This document shows positions 1-6,680 of a stretch of 8,284 nucleotides of DNA, piece after piece. The position numbers were made by a program, and so were the translations under genes. Source of the stretch: Verrucomicrobiota bacterium (lineage in GTDB: Bacteria; Verrucomicrobiota; Verrucomicrobiia; Verrucomicrobiales; Verrucomicrobiaceae); the NCBI GenBank assembly GCA_021413535.1, contig JAIOQF010000136.1:1-8284 (forward strand), in the 5' to 3' direction. Under the pieces are notes generated by a model. It had not been told where the DNA came from. It did no database searches and saw only the letters and a list, made by a program, of their open reading frames with translations. Positions within the stretch are counted from its first letter, which is position 1. Each line of letters starts with the position of its first letter.

Positions 1-14
1 GAAATGCCATTCGC

Positions 15-1307
15 TCAAAGAATTGCTACCGCAGTGTTTCTTGGACCACTCAATGAACTTCCACCACTGCCTGTGCCACCACCTGCTGTCTTAGGGGCAA
101 ACGGATCAGGGGCAACAGCAGCAGGAGCAGCTGGAGCCGAGCCACCATCGCCAGCACCGCCAGTCAGGAAATCTGGCGGAACCTTGAAGGTGCGGGTGAA
201 CTGCTCGGTTCCCACGTCGGACACAGGAACGACAAGGACGGCATAGGGCTCAACTTTGTATTTCATGCCAGCGAGCTCGGTGACATAGCGGAGAACTTCC
301 ACCATCGGGACATCGCGCAGTTCAAGAGTAATCGCCGCCGTGGATGGGGCTGCACCTTGACGAAGAATGATGTTCACACCTTTCCTGGCAGGATCACGCT
401 CCATGGTGTCCAGCTCCTTGCTTTTAATGCGGAGAAATTCGACCACTTCTTCCACGCTATTCCCCGTAAACTGAATCAAGGGAAAAGTGATGCGGTTCAT
501 TTTTTCGATCAGGTAGCGACCGGTGCTCGCGGTGTTGCTGATGTTCGACATCTCGGAAGCCAGGAGCTGCACGGGCACCTGCTTTTCCCAGGCCTTGTTG
601 ACATCATTCAGCATGTCAGCACGCGTGTGATCCCGCGCCGTGCGATAGTAACGGGATTTCTCCTGCTCCACGCGTTCCATGCCCTGACGAGCAGCATTGT
701 TGTATTTGTCGATGCGCAGGACATCCTGAAACTGCTTAAGCGAGTTATCATGATCGCCCAGCTCTTCGAATGCGACTGCCATTTGGAGATGACGGGTCAC
801 ATCGGCCACGTTTTTTACATGCTCAGGTGTGAGAGCTATGTTATAGCGCTCTGGATCGTCGAGTTGTTTCAACAAGGTCTTGGCAGCAACGTGCTCGGGA
901 TTACGAGCAAGTGCATCTTTGAGCAGAGTGCGGGCATCGTCATAGCGTCCGCCTTTGGCCCGTTCATGCGCCAGACCGACTGCGGCATCACAATAGCGCG
1001 CCGTGGCGGAATCACGCAGGAGCTGGGTAGCTGGAGCTTCGGGCAGCAGATCGAGCGCAGTTTTGTATTCATTCAGCGCCTGCTCGTAGTCTTTCTCGGC
1101 GTAAAACTTGTCGCCACGGGCAATGGCATCCTCGGCTTCATGTGCCTGCTGCATCCGGCGATTGATTTCCCGGTCGGCGATGCCGGAAAGAGTGCCTCCC
1201 CCGTAACCTCCTGATCCCGCGAAGGTGCTCGCAGTGGTGATGACTGAGAATAAAGCAAGCAGGGTAGCGTTGCTCACGATTCTGGTATGACGATGGGTGC
1301 TGATCAT
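15..1307 (-). CDS. Type IV pilus secretin, Amuc_1098/PilQ-like, N-terminal half (TPR + STN), 3' end disrupted
   Basis: This is the N-terminal half of an outer-membrane secretin, the ring through which a type IV pilus leaves the cell. Residues 1-30 look like a signal peptide, with hydrophobic ATLLALFSVITTASTFA and probable cleavage after TFA. A Gly-rich stretch follows, then a helical region with three TPR-like units at about 58-91, 104-138 and 170-204. Residues 272-365 resemble the secretin short N-terminal (STN/N0) domain, with alternating strands and helices such as ITLELRDVPMVEVLRYV and YAVLVVPVSD. A Gly/Ala/Pro linker covers about 383-420. The frame then meets TGA at 15-17, with no N1 repeats and no secretin pore domain, so the gene is either broken or misread just before the window edge. 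No Shine-Dalgarno precedes the ATG. It follows the PilP-position gene after 118 bases, as pilQ follows pilP. The secretin call is fairly sure; the family name comes from architecture and context. Confidence 0.8.
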   Translation of the reverse strand: MISTHRHTRIVSNATLLALFSVITTASTFAGSGGYGGGTLSGIADREINRRMQQAHEAEDAIARGDKFYAEKDYEQALNEYKTALDLLPEAPATQLLRDSATARYCDAAVGLAHERAKGGRYDDARTLLKDALARNPEHVAAKTLLKQLDDPERYNIALTPEHVKNVADVTRHLQMAVAFEELGDHDNSLKQFQDVLRIDKYNNAARQGMERVEQEKSRYYRTARDHTRADMLNDVNKAWEKQVPVQLLASEMSNISNTASTGRYLIEKMNRITFPLIQFTGNSVEEVVEFLRIKSKELDTMERDPARKGVNIILRQGAAPSTAAITLELRDVPMVEVLRYVTELAGMKYKVEPYAVLVVPVSDVGTEQFTRTFKVPPDFLTGGAGDGGSAPAAPAAVAPDPFAPKTAGGGTGSGGSSLSGPRNTAVAIL

Positions 1308-1425
1308 TTCGGGAGTGGGAGATTCGGAGAGTGATGCCTTGGGAGATGGATGATGCGCCGGATGCTAATTTTACGAGTAGACGGGAGAGTGTTTTGAGAG
1401 TTCCGCTTCGTGCGCCAAATTTGGC
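1308..1425. other. 118-base intergenic gap before the secretin gene, with a 12-base palindrome
   Basis: This is the longest gap inside the pilus cluster. A perfect 12-base palindrome, GCCAAATTTGGC (1414-1425), touches the TAA stop of the upstream gene. Its stem is short and has no U-tract, so it is a poor intrinsic terminator. On the minus strand TAAAAT (complement at 1368-1373) resembles a -10 box, but no good -35 box lies at the usual spacing. The gap could hold a weak internal promoter or an operator, though nothing in it is decisive. The strand just upstream of the secretin ATG is pyrimidine-rich and lacks a ribosome-binding site. Confidence 0.3.
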
Positions 1426-2415
1426 TTAGTGTTGCTTGATGATGATCTCTTTGTCTGGCGTGCCGGCGGAATTCAGGGGTGAGATTACCGCAGAGTCTGC
1501 TTGAATGTCAATGACTTTGTAAGTCGTATCTGGCCAGCTCGGGATGCGGAATTTTTCGTCCTTCATGGCCTTCACTCTTTCCAGAGTCTTGAGACGGGAT
1601 TCAAAAATGGCTTCGTAATCCGCGATGTTGGTTTCCGTGCCCATGGTGATGGTGAACTTGTTCTTGCGCACCGTGTCTTCGACCTCCAGCTCCGATACGT
1701 CCTTCTCACCCAGCCGGTCATCTGGCACCATTTTCTTCTCGAGCTTGCCCGCAATAAATCTGTCGCCCGTTCCGAAGCGGGTGCCGGGACTAACAAACCA
1801 GTTCTTTTTTTTGCTTTCATCCGGAGTGCCCACTTGGAACGGGGAATTGGAAGACTTGAGATTCAACCGGTAATTATGCGCGATGCGCTCCACCAAGAAA
1901 AGCTTGTCCGTGACCGGCGGATGACTCTTGGCATCGGTGGGGTTGGTTCCCTTCTCAAACTCTTCCTTGTTGGAGAAGCCGTCATCGTCAGGATCGAGAT
2001 CACCCACGTTGGGAATCAAGTAGGCGGGAAGATCGCCGATCTTTGGCAGATTGCTTTCCCGAAGCCATTTGTTGGTCATCGGGGGGCGAATCTGCGGTGA
2101 CTCAGTATACATGTCGATGATGTTGTTCGGCTCGTTGAACTTCAACAGGAGCAGGACGGACTTGAAGAGCGGCACGGACTTGTTGCCTCGGATGGGCTGA
2201 GTCCAGAGCTTGGGATCCGCCTTGGCCAGTTCGATGGCCTGTCTGATTTTATCCACGGGTATATCACCGTTGAACGGTTTTTCCGCCCCCTGGTTATGCG
2301 TCAAGGTCTCCGGAAAACTTAAGGTCATCCGGATAAACCAAGCTCCCGTTGTTATGGCTAGGATCGCCATGACAATCAGGATGATGCTCTCGTATTTTCC
2401 GCTGGCTTTATGCAT
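1426..2415 (-). CDS. Amuc_1099-like membrane-anchored protein in the PilP position, with calcium-binding-type Asp loop
   Basis: This 329-residue protein has one N-terminal membrane helix (about 9-28, ESIILIVMAILAITTGAWF) and no evident signal cleavage site, so it is probably anchored in the inner membrane with a large periplasmic part. Residues 141-152 form an EF-hand/TSP3-type loop, DPDDDGFSNKEE. Asp141, Asp143, Asp145, Gly146 and Glu152 sit at loop positions 1, 3, 5, 6 and 12, and GTNPTD follows. The second half (about 210-329) looks beta-rich and ends in a strand-turn-strand pattern (YKVIDIQADSAVISPL). That pattern recalls, by eye only, the PilP/GspC homology region that contacts the secretin. 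It lies between the PilO-like gene (23-base gap) and the secretin gene, which is where pilP normally lies. Family knowledge is limited: Amuc_1099 has no function I can name. The PilP role is inferred from position and topology. No Shine-Dalgarno is visible. Confidence 0.7.
   Translation of the reverse strand: MHKASGKYESIILIVMAILAITTGAWFIRMTLSFPETLTHNQGAEKPFNGDIPVDKIRQAIELAKADPKLWTQPIRGNKSVPLFKSVLLLLKFNEPNNIIDMYTESPQIRPPMTNKWLRESNLPKIGDLPAYLIPNVGDLDPDDDGFSNKEEFEKGTNPTDAKSHPPVTDKLFLVERIAHNYRLNLKSSNSPFQVGTPDESKKKNWFVSPGTRFGTGDRFIAGKLEKKMVPDDRLGEKDVSELEVEDTVRKNKFTITMGTETNIADYEAIFESRLKTLERVKAMKDEKFRIPSWPDTTYKVIDIQADSAVISPLNSAGTPDKEIIIKQH
1960..2001 (-). other. Coding segment for the EF-hand/TSP3-type Asp loop
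   Basis: Codons for residues 139-152 of the PilP-position protein encode D-x-D-x-D-x-D-G followed by the acidic Glu at loop position 12. The flanking sequence (NPTD) is typical of thrombospondin type 3-like and dockerin-like calcium sites in secreted bacterial proteins. Only one loop is present, whereas TSP3 repeats normally occur in series. Confidence 0.6.
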
Positions 2416-2438
2416 GACGTGTCGAAGTTTTCAAGGTG

Positions 2439-3449
2439 TCACCGTTTCGGCGGCAGTGCATTTTCGGGTGGTGGCTGACGGAAGCGGATATAGTCCACCT
2501 CCAGATAAACCTTCAAAATTTCACCACCGATGATAGTTCGCGCATCCGCGGGCAGGGGCTTGGGCGGCGCTATAATGTTTGCTGCGCGAACCTTGGGATC
2601 TGCCGCGCTGGGAGATGCGGATGATTCATTGACCGTATTGTTCCGCTGAGCCGCTCTGATTTCATCCCGGGTCGGCGCCTCGGTCTTTTCGTTTTCCACG
2701 CGCATCAGGCGCACCGCGAGGAAATCGTGGGTCTTCGCAGCATTGCTCAGATTGTTCATTACGGTCTCCAACTGCCTCTGATCGGTCGTAAAATTGCATT
2801 TGATCGTGTAGCGATCCAGCACTTGCTCAGCGTTCGCTGCTGGCGCCGGAGTTCCGGCTGGTTTTTGGCCCGCCGTCGTGGTGCCTGATGTCTTCTGGTC
2901 TTCGCACGACAAACGGAAGCGCTGCAGTTGATCGATCGATTCCACTCTGGCATCAATCAAAGTCATGATGAACTTCTCCATAACCTCAAGGTGGACATTA
3001 AGCTCCACAGCCGCCTCCGCATTAAGCGGCAATTTGCCGGAATATTCCTCAAAACCGAGGGCGAAATTCGGCGGGAGTTTTTTGATGCCAAACTCGTCAG
3101 CCTTCTGGAGAACCGCCTTGGTTCGCTCCTTCACGTTTGCCTGAAACTCAGTTTCGCTCAGGGGCTTGATCTGCCTCTGGGCAGCCGGATCCAAAAGTGC
3201 CAGTCTTAATAATTTAAATTCGCCACGATAGTCCGCAATCTCCTGGTCGAGCGCCTTCACATTGGCGGCGCTGGGATAAACTTTGCTGTTCTCCATCTTC
3301 GTCGTATCCTGACTCTTCGTTTCCCATTCGGTCTGGGCAGTCGAGAACTCCGACCACCCGTCGTAGAGCAAGTAACCCAAGCCCAGCCCGCCGGCGATCA
3401 TGATGCCGAGGATGGATGCCAGCCTCTTGTTTTGTTGGATCCAATTCAT
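2439..3449 (-). CDS. PilO-like type IV pilus assembly protein (Amuc_1100-like)
   Basis: This 336-residue bitopic protein matches the topology of PilO, the partner of PilN in the inner-membrane alignment complex. A short cytoplasmic start (MNWIQQNKR) leads into one membrane helix (about 9-29). A charged, probably coiled-coil stretch follows (about 31-115), then alpha/beta segments likely to form ferredoxin-like lobes (about 145-250). Two low-complexity Thr/Ala/Pro/Ser stretches (about 187-208 and 270-300) break the fold. The end carries a strand pair (TIIGGEILKVYLEVDYIRF). Its ATG shares one base with the stop of the PilM-PilN gene (TAATG), which implies translational coupling and roughly equal amounts of the two proteins. 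The Akkermansia relative Amuc_1100 is known as an abundant pilus-locus protein reported to signal through host TLR2. Nothing here shows that activity for this homologue. The PilO role rests on topology, order and coupling. Confidence 0.75.
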   Translation of the reverse strand: MNWIQQNKRLASILGIMIAGGLGLGYLLYDGWSEFSTAQTEWETKSQDTTKMENSKVYPSAANVKALDQEIADYRGEFKLLRLALLDPAAQRQIKPLSETEFQANVKERTKAVLQKADEFGIKKLPPNFALGFEEYSGKLPLNAEAAVELNVHLEVMEKFIMTLIDARVESIDQLQRFRLSCEDQKTSGTTTAGQKPAGTPAPAANAEQVLDRYTIKCNFTTDQRQLETVMNNLSNAAKTHDFLAVRLMRVENEKTEAPTRDEIRAAQRNNTVNESSASPSAADPKVRAANIIAPPKPLPADARTIIGGEILKVYLEVDYIRFRQPPPENALPPKR

Positions 3450-5206
3450 TACTTTTCAAATTTCATCGTGTCTTTCGCCAGCGGGAGGCGAAATTTAAAT
3501 TTATATGCATAGCGATCCTCACCCGTGGCGCCGGTCTCGACCTCCGGTTTCTGTTCCGCTGGCGGCTTGGAAAAGAATTCCTCGGCATCCTTCGCGGTCG
3601 TGAGGGCATCATAGAATTCGTAGACGACTTTCTGCTCTTTGTCGTTCTTGCGGTAAAGACCCTGGATGCGGAGTTCGTAATTGGGCGCGGTCGCCGATCC
3701 GCCACCCTTGGCGGCTGGATTGGCGGCATTGGCACCTGTGACAGTGCCGCCACCGGAAAGCGGATTGGTCAGAGCGTTGCCATTTTTCAGAACCTCAAGC
3801 TGGGTGATCCAGATGTAGTCGTTCTCGAATTTATTATTCAAGAGCGTGAGCAGATGATTCCACCAGCCCCGGCTCTTGACGGCATCTTCCAATTGCGCGC
3901 TCTGCGTTTTCAGACTGGTCAGTTCGGCCTGAAGCTTCTTGAGCTCCTTGTCATATTTTTCCAAGTCCCGGTAGTGTCCTGATAATCCATCCAGCTTGGA
4001 GTGCACCAGTTCCGAGGCTTTCTTGAAATAGAAAATTCCCGAGCCCAGCGCAGCGAAGAGACACGCCATGGACAGCAGCAGCAGCGGAACGCGCCGGGTG
4101 GTCTCGCGCGACCGGGCGACACTTTCTGGAACCAGATCCACTTCCACCGGTGCGCTGCCGATGTGGCGCAGGGCCAGGCCCACCAGCTCGCCCATCGAAG
4201 GCGTGTTGGCATCCGCTATCGCTTGGGCACGCGACTCAACCTGAACTCCGCGAAGTGGATTCATCACCTCGACGGGCAGATTGAATTTGTCGCTGAAGAA
4301 CTCCGTGATCAGCGGAGTTTGCGCGCCACCGCCGCAGAGGAAGATGCACTGCGGGATACTGCCGCTCTGCTGAGTCCGATAATAGTGAATCGTGCGGATA
4401 ATCTCACCATGAAGCCGGGTCATCGTGTTGCGGATGATCTTGGAAATGGCGTCCACTTCCTCGTCTTCATGCGGCTCATGAGTGCCGCCGGGGGAGACGA
4501 AGCCCTGAGCGCGCTTGCGGTCTTCAGCCTCTCCGAATTTGATGTTAAGTTCCTTGGCGATGTTTCCGGTCACGGCGCAGCCGCCGACCAGAATGTTTCG
4601 CGTGAAAAGCCGGTCGCCTTCGATGAAGACAAGATTCGTAGATTTGGCTCCGAGATCAATCAGCAGCGTTGGCACATCAACGTCGGGATAGCCATAGCGG
4701 AAGGCGTTGCTCAAGGCCAGTGGCGCCAGATCGACTCCAGCGACCTTGATCCCCCGATCTTCCAGTTGCTCATTGATGTCATCCAGCGCATCCGCCTTGA
4801 TGGCCACCAGTGCCACTTCGCGCTCCGGCCCGGATTTATCGCCGATGAACTCGTAGTCCCAGATGACTTCATTGATCGGGAACGGCACATTCTGCCGCGC
4901 TTCGAACTCAACAATCTGATCCGCCTTGTCATCTTCGAAAGGTGGCAGCTTCACGAAGCGCGTGAACACCACATGTCCCGCGATGGCATACCACACGGGC
5001 CGGCCCGAGAGCCTGAGGCTTTCCGCCAGCTCCACTGCCGCCATCCTGAGCTGCGGGAGCCGCGTGGCTTCCGCGCCGGGATCGCCGTGCATTTCCGCAA
5101 TATTAACGCTCTTGAGCACCAGCTCGCCAGTGCGCGTCTTGCCGAAGATCGCTCCGCTGACGCGTTGCGAACCGAGATTGAGGACTGCGAAAGTGCTGTC
5201 TGCCAT
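3449..5206 (-). CDS. pilM: PilM-PilN fusion: type IV pilus actin-like ATPase joined to membrane-anchored PilN (Amuc_1101-like)
   Basis: Residues 1-350 are a PilM/FtsA-type actin-like nucleotide-binding domain. It has a phosphate-1 loop (VLNLGSQRVSGAIF, 8-21), QNVPFPINEVIWDYEF (105-120), a phosphate-2 loop (LLIDLGAKSTNLVF, 181-194) and an adenosine motif (IFLCGGGAQTPLI, 288-300). Residues 353-361 (PVEVDLVPE) resemble the PilN N-terminal INLLP motif, which in separate proteins docks onto PilM. A basic stretch and one membrane helix (about 373-394) follow, then a coiled coil (about 395-445) and a PilN-like periplasmic domain (about 446-585) interrupted by a Gly/Ala/Asn-rich insert (about 478-507). 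The length fits PilM plus PilN and exceeds PilM alone. The usual Asp of phosphate loop 1 is Asn10, so hydrolysis may be weak or absent. The protein should sit on the cytoplasmic face of the inner membrane and cross it. It overlaps the PilO-like gene by one base. The ATG is fixed by the conserved N-terminus but lacks a Shine-Dalgarno. Confidence 0.88.
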   Translation of the reverse strand: MADSTFAVLNLGSQRVSGAIFGKTRTGELVLKSVNIAEMHGDPGAEATRLPQLRMAAVELAESLRLSGRPVWYAIAGHVVFTRFVKLPPFEDDKADQIVEFEARQNVPFPINEVIWDYEFIGDKSGPEREVALVAIKADALDDINEQLEDRGIKVAGVDLAPLALSNAFRYGYPDVDVPTLLIDLGAKSTNLVFIEGDRLFTRNILVGGCAVTGNIAKELNIKFGEAEDRKRAQGFVSPGGTHEPHEDEEVDAISKIIRNTMTRLHGEIIRTIHYYRTQQSGSIPQCIFLCGGGAQTPLITEFFSDKFNLPVEVMNPLRGVQVESRAQAIADANTPSMGELVGLALRHIGSAPVEVDLVPESVARSRETTRRVPLLLLSMACLFAALGSGIFYFKKASELVHSKLDGLSGHYRDLEKYDKELKKLQAELTSLKTQSAQLEDAVKSRGWWNHLLTLLNNKFENDYIWITQLEVLKNGNALTNPLSGGGTVTGANAANPAAKGGGSATAPNYELRIQGLYRKNDKEQKVVYEFYDALTTAKDAEEFFSKPPAEQKPEVETGATGEDRYAYKFKFRLPLAKDTMKFEK

Positions 5207-5255
5207 GAGGAGAAACGATGCCCAGTATCGAATATTACGGTTGTTGCACTGCGAC

Positions 5256-5633
5256 TTATCTTACCTTCACGTCTACATCATAATCACCCCAGAGTGTTGC
5301 AAAAGGTGTTTTTAATTTAGGAAGGATCTCTCCGTCCACGACCGCGAACTTGCTTAGGTCTTCCCACCACTTCCCCTGGCCATCCACCATCGTGGTGTTG
5401 TCCGTTGCGGTCTTGGCTTTCTTGACGTCCAACTCCATGTCGATCTCCAGCCAGACTTTCGGACGCCAGATATGCTCCTTGGTGACGGCAGCCTGAAACT
5501 GCGGCGTCCTCTGATCCTGAGGCTTGATATCTTTGACCTCGACTTTGACCGCCGGTGCCACCTGAGCATTCAAGGCGCTGAAACTGACGGCCAGCGCCAT
5601 GAGGCAAAATGTTTTGATTAAGCTAAAACGCAT
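5256..5633 (-). CDS. Small exported protein heading the pilus cluster, Amuc_1102-like
   Basis: This 125-residue protein begins with a clear signal peptide (MRFSLIKTFCLMALAVSF, cleavage likely after SALNA at about 23), leaving a mature part of about 100 residues. The mature part has a short charged segment, then RPKVWLEIDMELDVKKAK and a Trp-rich stretch (GQGKWWEDL), consistent with a small beta domain. Its position 49 bases before the PilM-PilN gene matches that of Amuc_1102, which I recall as having an Ig-like fold related to archaeal pilus proteins. The present protein seems short for that family, and its last 25 or so codons become A/T-rich at third positions. The other two frames close quickly there, so no simple frameshift extends it. 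It may be a shortened homologue or a distinct small periplasmic partner. The identity is inferred from position; export is well supported. Confidence 0.65.
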   Translation of the reverse strand: MRFSLIKTFCLMALAVSFSALNAQVAPAVKVEVKDIKPQDQRTPQFQAAVTKEHIWRPKVWLEIDMELDVKKAKTATDNTTMVDGQGKWWEDLSKFAVVDGEILPKLKTPFATLWGDYDVDVKVR

Positions 5634-5726
5634 GGGGCATGGTGTGTTGGATGTTTCACTTGCGCAACTGCAAGCTGGCTTTCTGAAAGAGACTGGGTCT
5701 TTTTTAGCAGCTTTCCCACCCTGTTA

Positions 5727-6680
5727 TCAAGAGTTGATTGAGAGAAAGTTCCGAAAGTAGGCGATTGTCTGGGGGATGCCTTCGTCAAAGCTCACTTTCG
5801 GCTCCCAGCCCAGCAGCTTTTTCGCGAGCGAAATATCCGGCCGCCGCTGCTTCGGATCGTCAGTCGGCAGCGGCTTGCACTCGATGGGCGACGCGCAACC
5901 CGTGATCGCCTGGATTCTTTTCGCGAACTCCAGCACCGTCATCTCCGCCGGATTGCCGATGTTCACCGGCTCATGATAATCACTCTGCGACAGTCGGTAG
6001 ATGCCGTCGAGCAGATCGCTCACATAACAGAAGCTCCGCGTCTGGGATCCATCGCCGAACAATGTCAGTGGACGTCCCTGAAGCGCCTGTCCGATGAACG
6101 CAGGCACCACGCGGCCGTCGTCCAGTCTCATGCGCGGGCCATAGGTGTTGAAGATGCGCACGATCTTCGTGTCCAGCTTGTGGAAGCGATGATAGGCCAT
6201 GGTGATGGCCTCGGCGAAACGCTTGGCCTCGTCATAACAACCACGCGGGCCGATGGGATTCACATTGCCCCAATACGTTTCCTTCTGCGGATGCTCCAGC
6301 GGGTCGCCGTAGCACTCGCTGGTGGATGCGATAAGAAACGTCGCTCCCTTTTCCTTGGCCAGTCCCAGCGCATTGTGCGTGCCCAGCGAGCTGACCTTCA
6401 GCGTCTGAATCGGAATCTGCAGATAATCGATTGGCGAGGCCGGCGACGCAAAATGAAAGATCAGATCCACTTTCCCCGGCAGAAAAATGAACTTGGTCAC
6501 ATCGTGCTTGATGAATTCAAAGTCTGCGTTGCCCGCGAGATGCTCGATGTTCCGCACATTGCCAGTGATCAGATTGTCCAGCCCGATGACCTTGTAACCT
6601 TTGGCCAGTAACAAATCACTTAAGTGCGATCCGAGAAAGCCTGCGGCTCCAGTGACAACTGCGGTCTTTTTGTAGCTCAT
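5727..6680 (-). CDS. UDP-glucuronate decarboxylase (UDP-xylose synthase), extended SDR family
   Basis: This enzyme converts UDP-glucuronate to UDP-xylose and CO2 with bound NAD+, in the cytoplasm. The nucleotide fold opens with TGAAGFLGSHL (10-20), and Asp35 ends the second strand where it can bind the NAD ribose. HFASPASPIDY (76-86) is a UXS signature. The catalytic set is visible as Thr120-Ser-Glu122 in ASTSECYG and as Tyr149 and Lys153 in GCYDEAKR. Further conserved stretches are NTYGPRM (178-184), GDGSQTRSFCYVSDL (209-223) and PVNIGNP (238-244). Its 317 residues are the normal full length for a bacterial UXS, and both ends look complete. dTDP-glucose dehydratase and UDP-glucose epimerase are less likely because RGCYDEAKR and HFASPASP are typical of UXS. 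It lies 93 bases before the pilus cluster and 78 bases after the Ig/FN3 gene. A shared transcript is possible, but a shared function is not shown; surface glycan or glycoprotein synthesis is the likely use. Confidence 0.93.
   Translation of the reverse strand: MSYKKTAVVTGAAGFLGSHLSDLLLAKGYKVIGLDNLITGNVRNIEHLAGNADFEFIKHDVTKFIFLPGKVDLIFHFASPASPIDYLQIPIQTLKVSSLGTHNALGLAKEKGATFLIASTSECYGDPLEHPQKETYWGNVNPIGPRGCYDEAKRFAEAITMAYHRFHKLDTKIVRIFNTYGPRMRLDDGRVVPAFIGQALQGRPLTLFGDGSQTRSFCYVSDLLDGIYRLSQSDYHEPVNIGNPAEMTVLEFAKRIQAITGCASPIECKPLPTDDPKQRRPDISLAKKLLGWEPKVSFDEGIPQTIAYFRNFLSINS

Noticed and set aside
15..17. Reassignment of UGA to an amino acid, given the in-frame TGA in the secretin
   Set aside because: TGA acts as a plausible normal stop for the decarboxylase (5727-5729) and the PilO-like gene (2439-2441), and no other gene shows internal TGA codons. 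A local mutation, shift or error is simpler.
357..1214. A 285-codon open frame on the plus strand opposite the secretin gene
   Set aside because: The minus-strand frame has a signal peptide, TPR units and an STN domain. The plus-strand translation shows no recognisable fold.
4001..5320. A 439-codon open frame on the plus strand opposite the PilM-PilN gene
   Set aside because: It lies antisense to a gene with clear PilM motifs. Its translation is rich in His, Arg and Gln without domains, and such antisense frames are common opposite G/C-biased codons.
5686..5704. Imperfect hairpin AAAGAGAC / GTCTTTTT with a T-run between the decarboxylase and pilus genes
   Set aside because: The T-run lies 3' only on the plus strand, where no gene is transcribed into it. 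On the minus strand it is an A-run before the stem, and the stem is A/T-rich with a wobble pair.
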